This document shows, in pieces, positions 28,927-38,716 of a stretch of 64,000 nucleotides of DNA. The translations under genes and the position numbers were made by a program. A model generated the notes under the pieces. The model was not told the DNA's origin. It did no database searches and saw only the letters and a list, made by a program, of their open reading frames with translations. Each line of letters begins with the position of its first letter. The stretch's first letter is position 1. Source of the stretch: Streptomyces griseocarneus (GTDB lineage: Bacteria; Actinomycetota; Actinomycetes; Streptomycetales; Streptomycetaceae); assembly GCA_003674045.1 (NCBI GenBank), contig PENC01000002.1, forward strand, positions 248,001 to 312,000. Reading direction: 5' to 3'.

Positions 28927-30858
28927 TCACTGGCCGTCGTAGCTCACCGGCAGCCGGGGCGGCTGGGTGCCGGACGGGGGTACCTGGAGGGTCTTCAGCG
29001 AGAACTCCATGACCTGCTTGAAGACGGGTCCGCAGATCTGGCCGCCGAAGTAACTCCCCTTGGTGGGGTTCTGGATGGCGCAGTAGACGGTGATCCGGGG
29101 CTGGTCGGCGGGGGCGAAGCCGGCGAAGGAGGCGGTGTAGCCGTGGTAGCGGCCGGTGCTGGGATCCACCCGGTTGGAGGTGCCGGTCTTGCCCGCGACG
29201 CGGTAGCCGGGGATCTGCGCCTTGGTGCCGGTGCCCTCGCGGTCGTCGACGACGGACTCCAGCATGGTGGCGAGCTCCCTGGCGGTCTTCTCGCTGACCA
29301 CGCGGGTGTGCTGGGGGGCCGGGGCGGGGGTGAAGCGGCCGTCGGGGCCCTTGGTGCCGCGCACGAGGCTGGGCTGGATGCGCTGGCCGCCGCCCGCGAT
29401 CGTGGAGTAGACGGAGGCGGCCTGGACGGCGTTGAGGGACAGGCCCTGGCCGAACGGGATCGTGTACTGCTGGGATTCGCTCCATTTGCCCGGGTTCGCC
29501 AGGATTCCCGGGGTCTCGCCGGGGAAGCCCAGGCCGGTGGGCGAGCCGATGCCGAACTTCCGCAGATAGGAGTGGAGGACCTCGTTGCCCTGCGGGCGGG
29601 TCCTGCCCAGCTGCTCGGCGGCGAGGATCGTGCCGATGTTGCTGGACTTGGCGAGCACGCCGTTGAGCGTGAGGTGCCAGGTGGGGTGGTCGACGTCGTC
29701 GGCGAAGGACCGGTCGGCGCGGGGCAGCCGGTTGGGCACCTCGACCCGGGTGAGCGGGGTCGCGGCGCCCTCCTCCAGGACGGCCGCCATGGTCATCACC
29801 TTGCTGACGCTGCCGGGCTCGTAGGCGTCCTGGAGCGCGGCGTTGCCCAGCGCGTTGCCGTCGGCGTGGGCGAGGTCGTTGGCGTCGTAGCCGGGGGCGT
29901 TGGCCATGGCCAGGACCTCGCCGGTGCGGGTGTCCTGGACGACGACGTAGCCGCGGTCGGCCTGCGACTCCTCGACCTGCCGGGAGATGGCGTTCTGCGC
30001 GGCCCACTGGATGTCGCGGTCGATGGTCAGCTCGACGTCGGAGCCGGGCACGGCGGGCTGCTCCTTGACGTCGCCGGTGGGCACCTGACGGCCGCCGGAC
30101 TGGGCGTAGACGAGCTTGCCGTCGCGGCCCGCGAGCGCCTTGTCGAGCTGGGCCTCGATACCGCCGCCGCCCCGGCCCTCGGCGTTGACGAAGCCGAGCA
30201 CCCCGGCGGCGAGGTCGCCGTTGGGGTAGACGCGCTTGCTGTGGGGCTCGCGGTTGATGCCCGCGAGGAGGTCGGGGCCCTGCTTCTTCGCCGCCTTCTT
30301 CGCGGCCGCCTTCTTGAGCTCCTTGATCTTGTTCCAGACCTGGGGCGTCTGCTGGCGGGCGAGGACGACGTACTTCGACCTGGGGTTGGCGGTGAGCTTC
30401 TGCTCCAGGACCGCGGGCCGCTCGTCCAGGACCGGCGCGAGCAGCGCGGCCGCCTGGTGCGCCGCGCCCTCGGCCTTGATCCGCTCGGGGGTCAGCAGGT
30501 CGGGGGCGGCGGTGATGTCGTAGGCGTCGACGGTGGTGGCGAGGTCCACGCCGGTGCGGTCGGTGATGGTGCCCCGCTCGGCGGCGAGGGTGACCGGAAT
30601 GTAGCGGTTGACGTTGGCGCGGGCCGCGTACGCGCTCGCGTCGACGGCCTGCACCTGGAGGAGCCGCACGGTGAAGGCGATCAGGACGAGGCTGAGCCCG
30701 AGGCCGATCATGCGCAGCCGGGGCCGCGGGCTGCCGAGCCGCAGGGCCTGCGCGCCGGGACGGGCCGGGGGCCGCGCCGCGCCGCGCGCGGGACCGGGCA
30801 CGGAGCGGCGTGCGGCGCCGCCGGGGCGGGGCTGCCGTGGCGGCCGGGGGGACGTCAT
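28927..30858 (-). CDS. ftsI: Septal transpeptidase FtsI (class B PBP)
   Basis: 643 aa. A Pro/Arg-rich cytosolic N-terminus is followed by one membrane helix (~50-70), the PBP dimerisation domain, then the transpeptidase domain with SVSK (catalytic Ser), SSN and KTGT motifs. It cross-links septal peptidoglycan with FtsW. No PASTA domains follow. The ATG at 30858 lacks a clear ribosome site, so the start is less certain. Between ftsL (81-nt gap) and murE. Confidence 0.94.
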   Translation of the reverse strand: MTSPRPPRQPRPGGAARRSVPGPARGAARPPARPGAQALRLGSPRPRLRMIGLGLSLVLIAFTVRLLQVQAVDASAYAARANVNRYIPVTLAAERGTITDRTGVDLATTVDAYDITAAPDLLTPERIKAEGAAHQAAALLAPVLDERPAVLEQKLTANPRSKYVVLARQQTPQVWNKIKELKKAAAKKAAKKQGPDLLAGINREPHSKRVYPNGDLAAGVLGFVNAEGRGGGGIEAQLDKALAGRDGKLVYAQSGGRQVPTGDVKEQPAVPGSDVELTIDRDIQWAAQNAISRQVEESQADRGYVVVQDTRTGEVLAMANAPGYDANDLAHADGNALGNAALQDAYEPGSVSKVMTMAAVLEEGAATPLTRVEVPNRLPRADRSFADDVDHPTWHLTLNGVLAKSSNIGTILAAEQLGRTRPQGNEVLHSYLRKFGIGSPTGLGFPGETPGILANPGKWSESQQYTIPFGQGLSLNAVQAASVYSTIAGGGQRIQPSLVRGTKGPDGRFTPAPAPQHTRVVSEKTARELATMLESVVDDREGTGTKAQIPGYRVAGKTGTSNRVDPSTGRYHGYTASFAGFAPADQPRITVYCAIQNPTKGSYFGGQICGPVFKQVMEFSLKTLQVPPSGTQPPRLPVSYDGQ

Positions 30859-30939
30859 GCCGCACCGGCCGGGGCTTCGGCCCGCCGGAGCGGCGGGAGG
30901 AGGCGCGGGGCCCGGGCCCCGGGGGTCTGCGGCACAGCG

Positions 30940-31554
30940 TCACCTGCCGGTGGTCGGAACGGTCTTCTCCGCAGCGGAGGCGGGGGGCACGGCCGGCGGC
31001 AGGGCGCCGGGGAGGTACGGGAAGTCGGGCAGCGCGTCCGGGCCGGGCACGGGGCGGGCCGGGGCGTCGCCGCCGGGCGGCAGCGGAGCGTCGGCGCCGG
31101 GCGGCAGCAGGACGGGGGCGGGCACGCGGACGGTCACGGGCGCGGGGGCGGACTGCGGCCTGGCCGCGTGCCGGGGGACGTAGCCCGCGGGATCGGCGGT
31201 GGCCGGGGACGGCTCGCCGCGGACGGTGCCGTCGGGCGCGAGGAAGGCGGGGTTGCCGCCGGGCACCAGGCCCAGCTCCCGGGCGCGGCGCTCCAGCGCG
31301 TCCGGGGCGGCGAGCCGGTCGACCTCCTGCTGGAGGGCCTGCTGCTCGTCGGTCAGTTCGGTGGTCTTGCGCTGGAGCTTGGTGAGCTCGAAGGAGCCCT
31401 GGTTGAGCGCGGAGTTCAGCACCAGCAACGAGATCAGGCCGGATCCGAGCAGCACCACCACGAGGAAGACGAAGGGGGTGCGCCTGGCTCCGGCCGGACC
31501 CGTGGCCCGCAGCCGGCCCAGCCGGGACGACCGGCCGCGGGCGGCGGGCGTCAC
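30940..31554 (-). CDS. ftsL: FtsL-like division protein
   Basis: 204 aa. One transmembrane helix ([21 protein letters not shown], ~25-45) is followed by a coiled coil ([20 protein letters not shown]...EVDRLA) and a long Pro/Ala-rich extracellular tail. Position between rsmH and ftsI is diagnostic for FtsL. It forms a complex with FtsQ and DivIC. GTG 31554 overlaps the rsmH stop by 4 nt. Confidence 0.87.
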   Translation of the reverse strand: MTPAARGRSSRLGRLRATGPAGARRTPFVFLVVVLLGSGLISLLVLNSALNQGSFELTKLQRKTTELTDEQQALQQEVDRLAAPDALERRARELGLVPGGNPAFLAPDGTVRGEPSPATADPAGYVPRHAARPQSAPAPVTVRVPAPVLLPPGADAPLPPGGDAPARPVPGPDALPDFPYLPGALPPAVPPASAAEKTVPTTGR

Positions 31555-32510
31555 GGGGCGTCCTCCCGGATGCGCTCGGCGCCGCGCAGCCGGGCGGGGG
31601 CGGCCCGCCGGTTCTCGGCGACCTCCTCCTCGGTGGGCAGCTCCGCGCCGCGGGTGAGCAGCTTCAGCCGGGGCTGGTAGCGCTCGGGCACGACCGGCAG
31701 CCCGGGGGGCGCGGTGTTCGCCGCGCCCGCCGCGAAGACCTGCTTGACGATGCGGTCCTCCAGCGACTGGTAGGACAGCACGGCGATCCGGCCGCCGACG
31801 GCGAGCGCGGCGACGGCGGCGGGGATGGCCGCCTCGACGCTGGCCAGCTCGGCGTTGACCTCGATCCGCAGGGCCTGGAAGGTGCGCTTGGCGGGGTTGC
31901 CGCCGGTGCGCTTGGCGGCCTGCGGCAGGGCGTCGCGGATGAGCTCGACGAGCCGGGCGCTGTTGCTGAAGGGCTCCTTCGCGCGCTCCCGGACGATGGC
32001 CGAGACGATGCGCTTGGCCTGCTTCTCCTCGCCGTACGCGCGCAGGATGCGCACCAGCTCGCCCGGCGGGTAGGTGTTGAGGACCTCGGCGGCGCTGACG
32101 CCGGCCGTCTGGTCCATGCGCATGTCCAGCGGGGCGTCCTGCGCGTAGGCGAAGCCGCGGTCGGCCTCGTCCAGCTGCATGGAGGAGACGCCGAGGTCGA
32201 AGAGGACGCCCTGGACCTTGGGGATGCCGAGCCGCTGGAGCACCTCGGGCAGCTCGTGGTAGACGGCGCGCACGAGGGTGGCGCGCTCGCCGTACGGGGC
32301 GAGCCGCTCGCCGGCGAGGGCGAGGGCGGTGGGGTCCCGGTCGAGGGCGACGAGCCGGGCCTCGGGGAACTGCTTGAGCAGGGCCTCGCTGTGGCCTCCC
32401 GCGCCGAGAGTGCAGTCGACGACCACGGCTCCGGGCTCGGCGAGTGCCGGGGCGAGCATGTCCAGGCAGCGCTGGAGCATGACGGGGACGTGTCGCGCGT
32501 TGCTGCTCAT
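31551..32510 (-). CDS. rsmH: 16S rRNA C1402 N4-methyltransferase RsmH
   Basis: 319 aa SAM-dependent enzyme (formerly MraW). SAM motif [16 protein letters not shown] is near residue 35 and [19 protein letters not shown] near 110. It methylates C1402 in the ribosomal P site. First gene of the division cluster here; there is no mraZ upstream. ATG 32510 follows AGAAGG, while in-frame codons further upstream lack support. A TTGACC/TAAAGT promoter lies ~210 nt upstream. Confidence 0.95.
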   Translation of the reverse strand: MSSNARHVPVMLQRCLDMLAPALAEPGAVVVDCTLGAGGHSEALLKQFPEARLVALDRDPTALALAGERLAPYGERATLVRAVYHELPEVLQRLGIPKVQGVLFDLGVSSMQLDEADRGFAYAQDAPLDMRMDQTAGVSAAEVLNTYPPGELVRILRAYGEEKQAKRIVSAIVRERAKEPFSNSARLVELIRDALPQAAKRTGGNPAKRTFQALRIEVNAELASVEAAIPAAVAALAVGGRIAVLSYQSLEDRIVKQVFAAGAANTAPPGLPVVPERYQPRLKLLTRGAELPTEEEVAENRRAAPARLRGAERIREDAP

Positions 32511-32721
32511 GCGCCCTTCTGAGCTTCGGCGGGCCCGGCCGCGGACACGGGCGTCCGCACCACCGGGTCCCCGCCCGCCCCAAGGGGAAGCGGCCGGACC
32601 GGCGCCGGGGAAGTGGCGTCGGGCGACCGGGGAGCGGGAGGAGGCCGGGAGGTACGTTCGCGTCGCGCGCGTGCGGGTCTCTGTGGTTCGACGGGGAGCG
32701 GATGGCCTCCCACTTCGCGCC

Positions 32722-32749
32722 ACTTTAGTCCACTCGTCCCCTCGGTCAA
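32722..32749 (-). promoter_or_regulatory. Probable main promoter of the dcw cluster
   Basis: On the minus strand TTGACC (32749-32744), a 16-nt spacer and TAAAGT (32727-32722) match the HrdB/sigma-70 consensus. Transcription would begin near 32715, giving a ~205-nt 5' leader before rsmH. The rest of the 454-nt gap to the carbonic anhydrase gene shows no gene, only the leader and the other gene's -10 element. Confidence 0.6.
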
Positions 32750-32951
32750 CCAACCGGCCAGCGCGTCCCGGGGCCGTGCGCGGGAGCCGGGGAGAAGGGC
32801 CGGTTCCGGTCACGGGATCCGGCCGCATCCCGGCCCCGACGGCCTCACCCGGACGGCCGAACACCCCGTCCACCTGTGGCTTGACTCACAAATGGGCACG
32901 TCAGCGATGTTTTTTACTCGTGCAGGGAGGGCCGTCGCGCTCTTGGCCGAC

Positions 32952-32957
32952 TACCGT
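32952..32957 (+). promoter_or_regulatory. -10 element for leaderless carbonic anhydrase mRNA
   Basis: TACCGT ends 7 nt before the ATG at 32965, the spacing expected if transcription starts on the ATG; no Shine-Dalgarno is visible. No good -35 box. Confidence 0.4.
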
Positions 32958-32964
32958 CGTACAT

Positions 32965-33525
32965 ATGTCGATACCCGCGTCCCAGCCGACGCCTCAGCGC
33001 CCCGCCGGTGCCCGTGCCCAGAAGCTGGACACCGTCACCGACAGCCTCGTTCAGGCCAACGCCGAGTACGCCTCCGCGTTCACCGACCCCGGGATGGACG
33101 CCCGACCCGTCCTCAAGGTAGCCGTCGTCGCCTGCATGGACGCCCGGCTCGACCTGCACGCCGCGCTCGGGCTCGAGCTCGGCGACTGCCACACCATCCG
33201 CAACGCGGGCGGCGTGGTCACCGACGACATCATCCGCTCGCTGACGGTCAGCCAGCGGGCCCTCGGCACTCGCTCGGTGGTGCTCATCCACCACACCGAC
33301 TGCGGGATGCTGTCCCTCACCGAGGACTTCCGGCACGAGATCGAGGCCGAGGTCGGCCAGCGCCCGGTGTGGGCGGTCGAGGCGTTCAAGGACCTCGACC
33401 AGGACGTCCGCCAGTCCATGCAGCGCGTGCGCACCTCGCCGTTCCTGCCGCACACGGACGATGTGCGGGGCTTCGTCTTCGACGTGACGACCGGCCTGCT
33501 CCGCGAGGTCGACCCGCAGCGCTGA
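32965..33525 (+). CDS. Beta-carbonic anhydrase
   Basis: 186 aa. The zinc site is visible as CMDARLD (Cys; Asp-Arg dyad) and HHTDCG (His, Cys). It hydrates CO2 to bicarbonate in the cytosol, supplying carboxylases. It is of the short beta-class type common in actinobacteria. The only suitable ATG (32965) lacks a ribosome site, and a -10-like hexamer sits immediately upstream. Divergent from the division cluster and followed by the moxR operon after 151 nt. Confidence 0.88.
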   Translation: MSIPASQPTPQRPAGARAQKLDTVTDSLVQANAEYASAFTDPGMDARPVLKVAVVACMDARLDLHAALGLELGDCHTIRNAGGVVTDDIIRSLTVSQRALGTRSVVLIHHTDCGMLSLTEDFRHEIEAEVGQRPVWAVEAFKDLDQDVRQSMQRVRTSPFLPHTDDVRGFVFDVTTGLLREVDPQR

Positions 33526-33676
33526 GTTATCCACAGGCGGTGACGGATCGCCGCCCGGACGGCCAGAATGCCTAGATGGAAGCCGCCTCCGCCACGGCGG
33601 GGCGGCGTCCACACGACCAGGTGGGCCGGTCCGATCCCCGGAAGCGGCCCCGCACGAAAGGGCCGAGGAGGGCCGG

Positions 33677-34732
33677 GTGACGACCTATGAGGAGCCGGCG
33701 AGCCATGGATGTCCCCCCGGACAAGCGGGCCCGGGGGGCGGGCTGACGGCCACGGCCGAGCGGATCCACCGCGCGGTGGAGGGCGTGATCGAGGGCAAGC
33801 CCGAAGTCGTACGGCTCTCGCTGACCGTGCTGCTCGCCGAGGGCCACCTGCTGATCGAGGACGTGCCGGGCGTGGGCAAGACGATGCTCGCCAAGGCACT
33901 GGCCCGGTCGATCGACTGCTCCGTGCGGCGCATCCAGTTCACCCCGGACCTCCTCCCGTCGGACATCACGGGCGTGAGCGTCTTCGACCAGCAGCGGCGG
34001 GACTTCGAGTTCAAGCCGGGCGCGATCTTCGCCCAGCTCGTGATCGGCGACGAGATCAACCGCGCCTCGCCCAAGACCCAGTCCGCGCTGCTGGAGTCGA
34101 TGGAGGAGCGCCAGGTCACCGTCGACGGGCACACCTACGAGCTGCCCGCCCCCTTCATGGTGGTGGCCACGCAGAACCCCGTCGAGATGGAGGGCACCTA
34201 TCCGCTGCCCGAGGCACAGCGCGACCGCTTCATGGCCCGGGTCTCGATGGGCTACCCGAGCCCGGAGGCCGAGCTGCGGATGCTCGGCACCCACGGCGCG
34301 GCGGCCCCGCTGGAGGACCTCCAGCCGGTCGCGCACGCCCATGACGTGCTCAAGCTGATCGAGGCGGTCCGCGCGGTGCACATCGCCGAGCCCGTGCGGC
34401 GGTACGCGGTGGACCTGGTCACCGCCACCCGGCACCACCCCGAGCTGAGACTCGGCGCGTCGCCCCGGGCGACGCTGCACCTGGTGCGTGCGGCGAAGGC
34501 CGCGGCGGCGCTGGCCGGGCGGGAGTTCGCGCTCCCCGACGACGTGCGGGCCCTGGCCGTGGCGGTGCTGGCGCACCGGCTGCTGCCCACGGCCCAGGCC
34601 CAGCTGGGCCGGCGCACCGCCGAGCAGATCGTGCTGGAGATCCTCCAGCGCACCCCGGTGCCCGACCCCTCCGCACCCCACTGGCGGCAGCAGCCGATCG
34701 GGCACCCCCAGCCGGGCGCGCGGAGGCTGTGA
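33677..34732 (+). CDS. MoxR family AAA+ ATPase
   Basis: 351 aa. Walker A GVPGVGKTMLAKAL (~65-78), Walker B VIGDEINRASPKTQSALLE, and MEGTYPLPEAQRDRFM typical of MoxR. These ATPases act as chaperones that remodel or insert metal into partner proteins and are nearly always paired with DUF58 proteins. GTG 33677 has GGAGGG upstream. It starts a three-gene operon with DUF58 and transglutaminase genes. Confidence 0.92.
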   Translation: MTTYEEPASHGCPPGQAGPGGGLTATAERIHRAVEGVIEGKPEVVRLSLTVLLAEGHLLIEDVPGVGKTMLAKALARSIDCSVRRIQFTPDLLPSDITGVSVFDQQRRDFEFKPGAIFAQLVIGDEINRASPKTQSALLESMEERQVTVDGHTYELPAPFMVVATQNPVEMEGTYPLPEAQRDRFMARVSMGYPSPEAELRMLGTHGAAAPLEDLQPVAHAHDVLKLIEAVRAVHIAEPVRRYAVDLVTATRHHPELRLGASPRATLHLVRAAKAAAALAGREFALPDDVRALAVAVLAHRLLPTAQAQLGRRTAEQIVLEILQRTPVPDPSAPHWRQQPIGHPQPGARRL

Positions 34733-36204
34733 TGTCCTCGGGGGACCCGAAGGAGGGGGCGGGCCCGGGGGCAGGCCGGGAGCGGGCGGCGGTCAGCGGC
34801 CTGTGGGCGGCGCTCGGCGGGCTGACCACCCGCGGCCGTTCCTTCCTGGCGGCGGGTGCCGCCGCCACCGCCTGTTCGTACGCACTGGGGCAGGCCGACC
34901 TGCTGCGGGTCGGGCTGCTGCTGACGGTGCTGCCGCTGGTGTGCGTGGCCGTGCTGCGCGGCACCCGCCACCGGGTGACGGGCAGCCGGTCGCTGTCACC
35001 CTCCCGGGTGTCCGCCGGGTCCGACGCCCGGGTCCGGCTGCGGGTCGACAACGTCGCACGGCTGCCCACCGGCCTGCTGATGCTCCAGGACCGCGTGCCC
35101 TACGCGCTGGGCCCGCGGCCGCGCTTCGTGCTGGCCCGGGTGGAGCCGGGCGGGCATCGCGAGGTGTCCTACCACGTCCGGCCCGAGCTGCGCGGCCGCT
35201 ATCCGCTGGGGCCGTTGCAGCTGCGGCTGACGGACCCGTTCGGGATGTGCGAGCTGACGCGCGGCTTCAGTGCGTTCGACACCCTGACCGTGGTGCCGCG
35301 TGTCGAGCCGCTGCCCGCCGTGCCGCTGGGCGGCGAGGCCGCGGGGCACGGTGACGGGCGGCAGCGGTCGCGTTCCCTGGCCGGTGCCGACGACATCATT
35401 CCGCGGGGCTACCGGCGCGGTGACGACCTGCGCCGGGTGCACTGGCGGGCCACGGCGCGGCACGGCGAGCTGATGGTGCGCCGGGAGGAACAGCCCCAGC
35501 GCGCCCACTGCACGGTGCTGCTCGACACCCGGGGCGTCGCCTACGCGGGCGTGGGGCCCGGCGCGCCGTTCGAGTGGGCGGTCGCGGGGGCCGCCTCCGC
35601 GGCGGTGCATCTGCTGGAGCGCGGCTTCTCGGTGCGGCTGCTCACGGACGCCGGGAGCCCGGTGCCCGGGCGGGACGGCGTGGGGGGCCTCTCCGGCGAT
35701 CCGGCGGAGGCCGCGGGCCTGCTGCTGGATGCTCTGGCCGTGGTGGACCACTCCGCCGGGGAGAGCCTCTCCCCCGCCCACGAGGCACTGCGCAGGGGCG
35801 GCGGGGGGCTGCTGGTGGCGTTCTTCGGCGAGCTGGACGAACGGCAGGCGGCCGTGGCCGCACGGCTGCGCGGGCGGGGCACGACGGCGGTCGCCTTCGT
35901 GCTGGACCCGTCCGCGTGGCCGTACGACGGCCGCCCGCACGCGTGGCGTGCCCGCCATGACATCGAGCAGCGCCTGCGGGTGCTGCGCGAGGCGGGCTGG
36001 ACGGCGCTGGCCGTCGGGCCGGGCGCGTCACTGGCCGAGCTGTGGCGGATGGCGGGGACGGGGGGTGCGCAGGTGCCTCCGGTGGGCTCGTACGCGAGCG
36101 TTCCGGCGGCGGGCCCCTACGTGGGGGCGGCGGGCGCGACGACGGAGGCGGGCCGCATTCCGCCTGTGCCGCCGTGGCCGCCGTCCGTGGGAGGTACGGC
36201 GTGA
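34732..36204 (+). CDS. DUF58 domain-containing membrane protein
   Basis: 490 aa. Two membrane helices near the N-terminus (SFLAAGAAATACSYALGQ; LLRVGLLLTVLPLVCVAVL) are followed by a beta domain and the DUF58 motif GADDIIPRGYRRGDDLRRVHW, then a vWA-like C-terminus. ATG 34732 is chosen (GGAGG 5 nt upstream; overlaps the moxR stop). Usual partner of MoxR; exact function unknown. Confidence 0.88.
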   Translation: MSSGDPKEGAGPGAGRERAAVSGLWAALGGLTTRGRSFLAAGAAATACSYALGQADLLRVGLLLTVLPLVCVAVLRGTRHRVTGSRSLSPSRVSAGSDARVRLRVDNVARLPTGLLMLQDRVPYALGPRPRFVLARVEPGGHREVSYHVRPELRGRYPLGPLQLRLTDPFGMCELTRGFSAFDTLTVVPRVEPLPAVPLGGEAAGHGDGRQRSRSLAGADDIIPRGYRRGDDLRRVHWRATARHGELMVRREEQPQRAHCTVLLDTRGVAYAGVGPGAPFEWAVAGAASAAVHLLERGFSVRLLTDAGSPVPGRDGVGGLSGDPAEAAGLLLDALAVVDHSAGESLSPAHEALRRGGGGLLVAFFGELDERQAAVAARLRGRGTTAVAFVLDPSAWPYDGRPHAWRARHDIEQRLRVLREAGWTALAVGPGASLAELWRMAGTGGAQVPPVGSYASVPAAGPYVGAAGATTEAGRIPPVPPWPPSVGGTA

Positions 36205-38567
36205 ACGACGGCGTGAACGACGGCGTAAAAGGGGCCATGAGCGGGGGCGTACGGCTGGGCGTGGCCTCAGCCGTGGCGACGCTGGCCGCGGCCTGCGCGC
36301 TGCTGCCGTTGGTCGACACCCCGACGTGGGTGCTGCAGGCCGCGATCCTGCTCGCCCTGCAGGCGGCGGTGGGCGTGCTCGCCCGCAGGGTGCCGCTGGG
36401 CCGGGCGACGACCGTGGTGGTGCAGGCGCTGGTCTCGTTCGTGCTGCTCAGCCTCGTCTTCGCGCGTTCGGACGCGCTCGGCGGGGCGCTGCCGGGCCCG
36501 GACGTCTTCCAGCGGCTGGGGACGCTGCTCCAGGACGGCGCGGGCGACGTCGGGCGGTACGCCATCCCGGCCCCGGCGACGACCGGCATCAGGCTGATGC
36601 TGGTCGGTGGCGTGCTGGCGGTCGGCCTGGCCGTGGACGCGCTCGCGGTGACCTTCCGCAGCGCGGCGCCCGCCGGGCTTCCCCTGCTCGCGCTCTACTC
36701 GATCGCGGCGGGGCTGGCGCAGAGCGGCAAGGACTGGCTGTGGTTCCTGGTCGCCGCGGCCGGGTATCTGCTGCTGCTCCTCGCCGAGGGGCGGGACCGG
36801 CTCTCCGGGTGGGGCCGGGTCTTCGGCGGCGGCGCCGTCGAAGACCCGGGGGCTGCGGGGCGCGGTGCCTCCCCGGTACGCACCGGGCGGCGGATCGGCG
36901 CGGTCGTGCTCGGGATCGCGCTGCTGGTGCCCGCCGTGCTGCCGACGATGGAGGGCGGGCTGCTGGAGCGGACCCGCACGGCTGGGACGGGCCGGGACGA
37001 CAGCACCGGCTTCGACGCCGTGCGCCCCCTGGTCACGCTCCAGAACAGCCTGAACCAGCCGGAGAACCGCGAGCTGCTCCGCTACCGCACGTCCGCGGGG
37101 AACCCCCGGGACGTGTACCTGCGGATCGTCACACTCGACCGGTTCGACGGCGCGGCGTGGCAGCCGTCCGAGCGCCGCTTCACCGACCTCCCGGAGATGC
37201 TGCCCGTGCCCACGGGGCTCGACCCCCGGGTGCGCACGGAGTCGGTGAACACCTCGGTGGCCGCCGCGAGTACGTACGCGCAGAGCTATCTGCCGCTCCC
37301 CTACCCCGCCGAGCGCGTCCGCGTGGACGGGGGCCGCTGGCTGTACGAGCCGGAGGGCCGGACGGTCTCCGGTGCCCGCAAGCAGACCACCCGCAGCGTC
37401 CGCTACCAGGTGTCGAGCCTGCTGGTGGAACCGACGGCGGCCCAGCTCGCGGCGGCGCCCGCGCCCCGCGAGGAGGTGCTCCGGGAGTACACCAAGGTGC
37501 CGGGGGCGGTGCCGCGGGTGGTGGAGGAGACGGCCCGGAAGGTGACCGCCGGAGCGGCGAACGCCTACGAGCAGGCGGTGAAGCTCCAGGACTGGTTCGC
37601 GGCCGACGGCGGTTTCCGCTACGACACGCAGGTCGCGTCGGGCAGCGGCAAGGACGCCATCGCGAAGTTCCTGGAGGAGAAGAAGGGCTTCTGCATCCAC
37701 TTCTCGTTCTCGATGGCGGCGATGGCGCGGACGCTGGGCATCCCGGCGCGGGTGGCGGTCGGCTTCGCGCCGGGCACGCCGCTGGAGGACGGCGCGGTGT
37801 CGGTCGGCTCCAAGGACGCGCACGCCTGGCCGGAGCTGTATTTCGAGGGCATCGGCTGGACCCGGTTCGAGCCGACGCCGAGCCGCGGCACGGCGCCCGA
37901 CTACACGGTGACGCAGGAGCCCGGCGCCTCCGAGCTCGTCGTCCCGGCCCCGGCGCCCGACCGGAGCACCGCTCCGTCGGCACGGCCGGCGGCTCCGGGC
38001 GCATGCACGCCGCAGCTGCGGAAGTCCGGCGAGTGCCCGTCCGAGGAGCGCCCGACGGTGGAGGCGGGCGCACACGGCGGCGGCCTCTCGACGGGGCCGG
38101 TGATGGGCGCCGTGGCGCTCGGCCTCGCCGTCCTGGCACTGCCGCTGCTGCTCCCGCTGCGCCGCCGGAGGCTGCGGAAGCAGCGTCTGTCGGAGGCCCG
38201 CACGAACGCTCTGGCCGCGTGGGCCGAACTGACCGACTCCGCGTGGGATTACGGCATCGCGCCCGACGAGTCACTGACCCCGCGAGGCGCGGCCACGCGC
38301 CTGGTTCGGCTGGGCGGCCTGACGGGCCCCGCCTCCGACGCGGCACACCGGGTCGCCACAGCGGTCGAGCAGACGCTGTACGCGGAGCGCCCGGGCCCGG
38401 CGGAGGGGCTGGCCTCGGACGTGGCATGCGTCCGCGACGCACTGCGGGCTTCTGCGGGGTTCGGTGCGCGAGGGCGGGCGCTTCTGCTGCCGCGGTCGGT
38501 GACGTCACGCTGGGCGCGAGCGTTTTTGACGGCGCGTCAGCGGTTGCGGTTGCGCTTCGCGCGGTAA
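36201..38567 (+). CDS. Transglutaminase-like membrane protein (DUF3488/TgpA family)
   Basis: 788 aa. About six N-terminal membrane helices (DUF3488 part), an extracytoplasmic transglutaminase-like domain with catalytic Cys in KKGFCIHFS (~497) and His in DAHAWPELY (~540), then GWTRFEPTPS, where the third catalytic position is often Asp (VDPT). A further helix (~635-655) and a cytosolic C-terminus follow. GTG 36201 overlaps the DUF58 stop and has GGGAGG upstream; a second GTG lies 12 nt on. The MoxR/DUF58/TgpA set is widespread, with the substrate unknown. Confidence 0.88.
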   Translation: MNDGVNDGVKGAMSGGVRLGVASAVATLAAACALLPLVDTPTWVLQAAILLALQAAVGVLARRVPLGRATTVVVQALVSFVLLSLVFARSDALGGALPGPDVFQRLGTLLQDGAGDVGRYAIPAPATTGIRLMLVGGVLAVGLAVDALAVTFRSAAPAGLPLLALYSIAAGLAQSGKDWLWFLVAAAGYLLLLLAEGRDRLSGWGRVFGGGAVEDPGAAGRGASPVRTGRRIGAVVLGIALLVPAVLPTMEGGLLERTRTAGTGRDDSTGFDAVRPLVTLQNSLNQPENRELLRYRTSAGNPRDVYLRIVTLDRFDGAAWQPSERRFTDLPEMLPVPTGLDPRVRTESVNTSVAAASTYAQSYLPLPYPAERVRVDGGRWLYEPEGRTVSGARKQTTRSVRYQVSSLLVEPTAAQLAAAPAPREEVLREYTKVPGAVPRVVEETARKVTAGAANAYEQAVKLQDWFAADGGFRYDTQVASGSGKDAIAKFLEEKKGFCIHFSFSMAAMARTLGIPARVAVGFAPGTPLEDGAVSVGSKDAHAWPELYFEGIGWTRFEPTPSRGTAPDYTVTQEPGASELVVPAPAPDRSTAPSARPAAPGACTPQLRKSGECPSEERPTVEAGAHGGGLSTGPVMGAVALGLAVLALPLLLPLRRRRLRKQRLSEARTNALAAWAELTDSAWDYGIAPDESLTPRGAATRLVRLGGLTGPASDAAHRVATAVEQTLYAERPGPAEGLASDVACVRDALRASAGFGARGRALLLPRSVTSRWARAFLTARQRLRLRFAR

Positions 38568-38582
38568 CGCAGTGGCCGGGGG

Positions 38583-38682
38583 GGGGCGCCTATGGGGATG
38601 CGGCTTGCTCGCCGCGTGCGTCTGCGGGTGCATGGGGGCTGGTCGCGCAGTTCCCCGCGCCCCTTGAGCACGGGGCTTCGCC
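38583..38682 (-). repeat. Dispersed intergenic repeat, copy c
   Basis: Perfect core complement at 38643-38663, preceded by CGCCTATGGGGATGCGG and CTGCGGGTG; followed by the CGGGGCTTCGCCCCG hairpin. Begins 15 nt after the transglutaminase stop. Confidence 0.8.
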
Positions 38683-38716
38683 CCGGATTCCGTCACCCCC
38701 CGGCTGGGTGAGACGC

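Noticed and set aside
27175..31680. 1501-codon plus-strand frame across murE, ftsI and ftsL
   Set aside because: It is a shadow of the minus-strand division genes, with no ribosome site and no recognisable domain.
33527..33535. Replication origin
   Set aside because: A single DnaA box with no dnaA/dnaN neighbours or box cluster.
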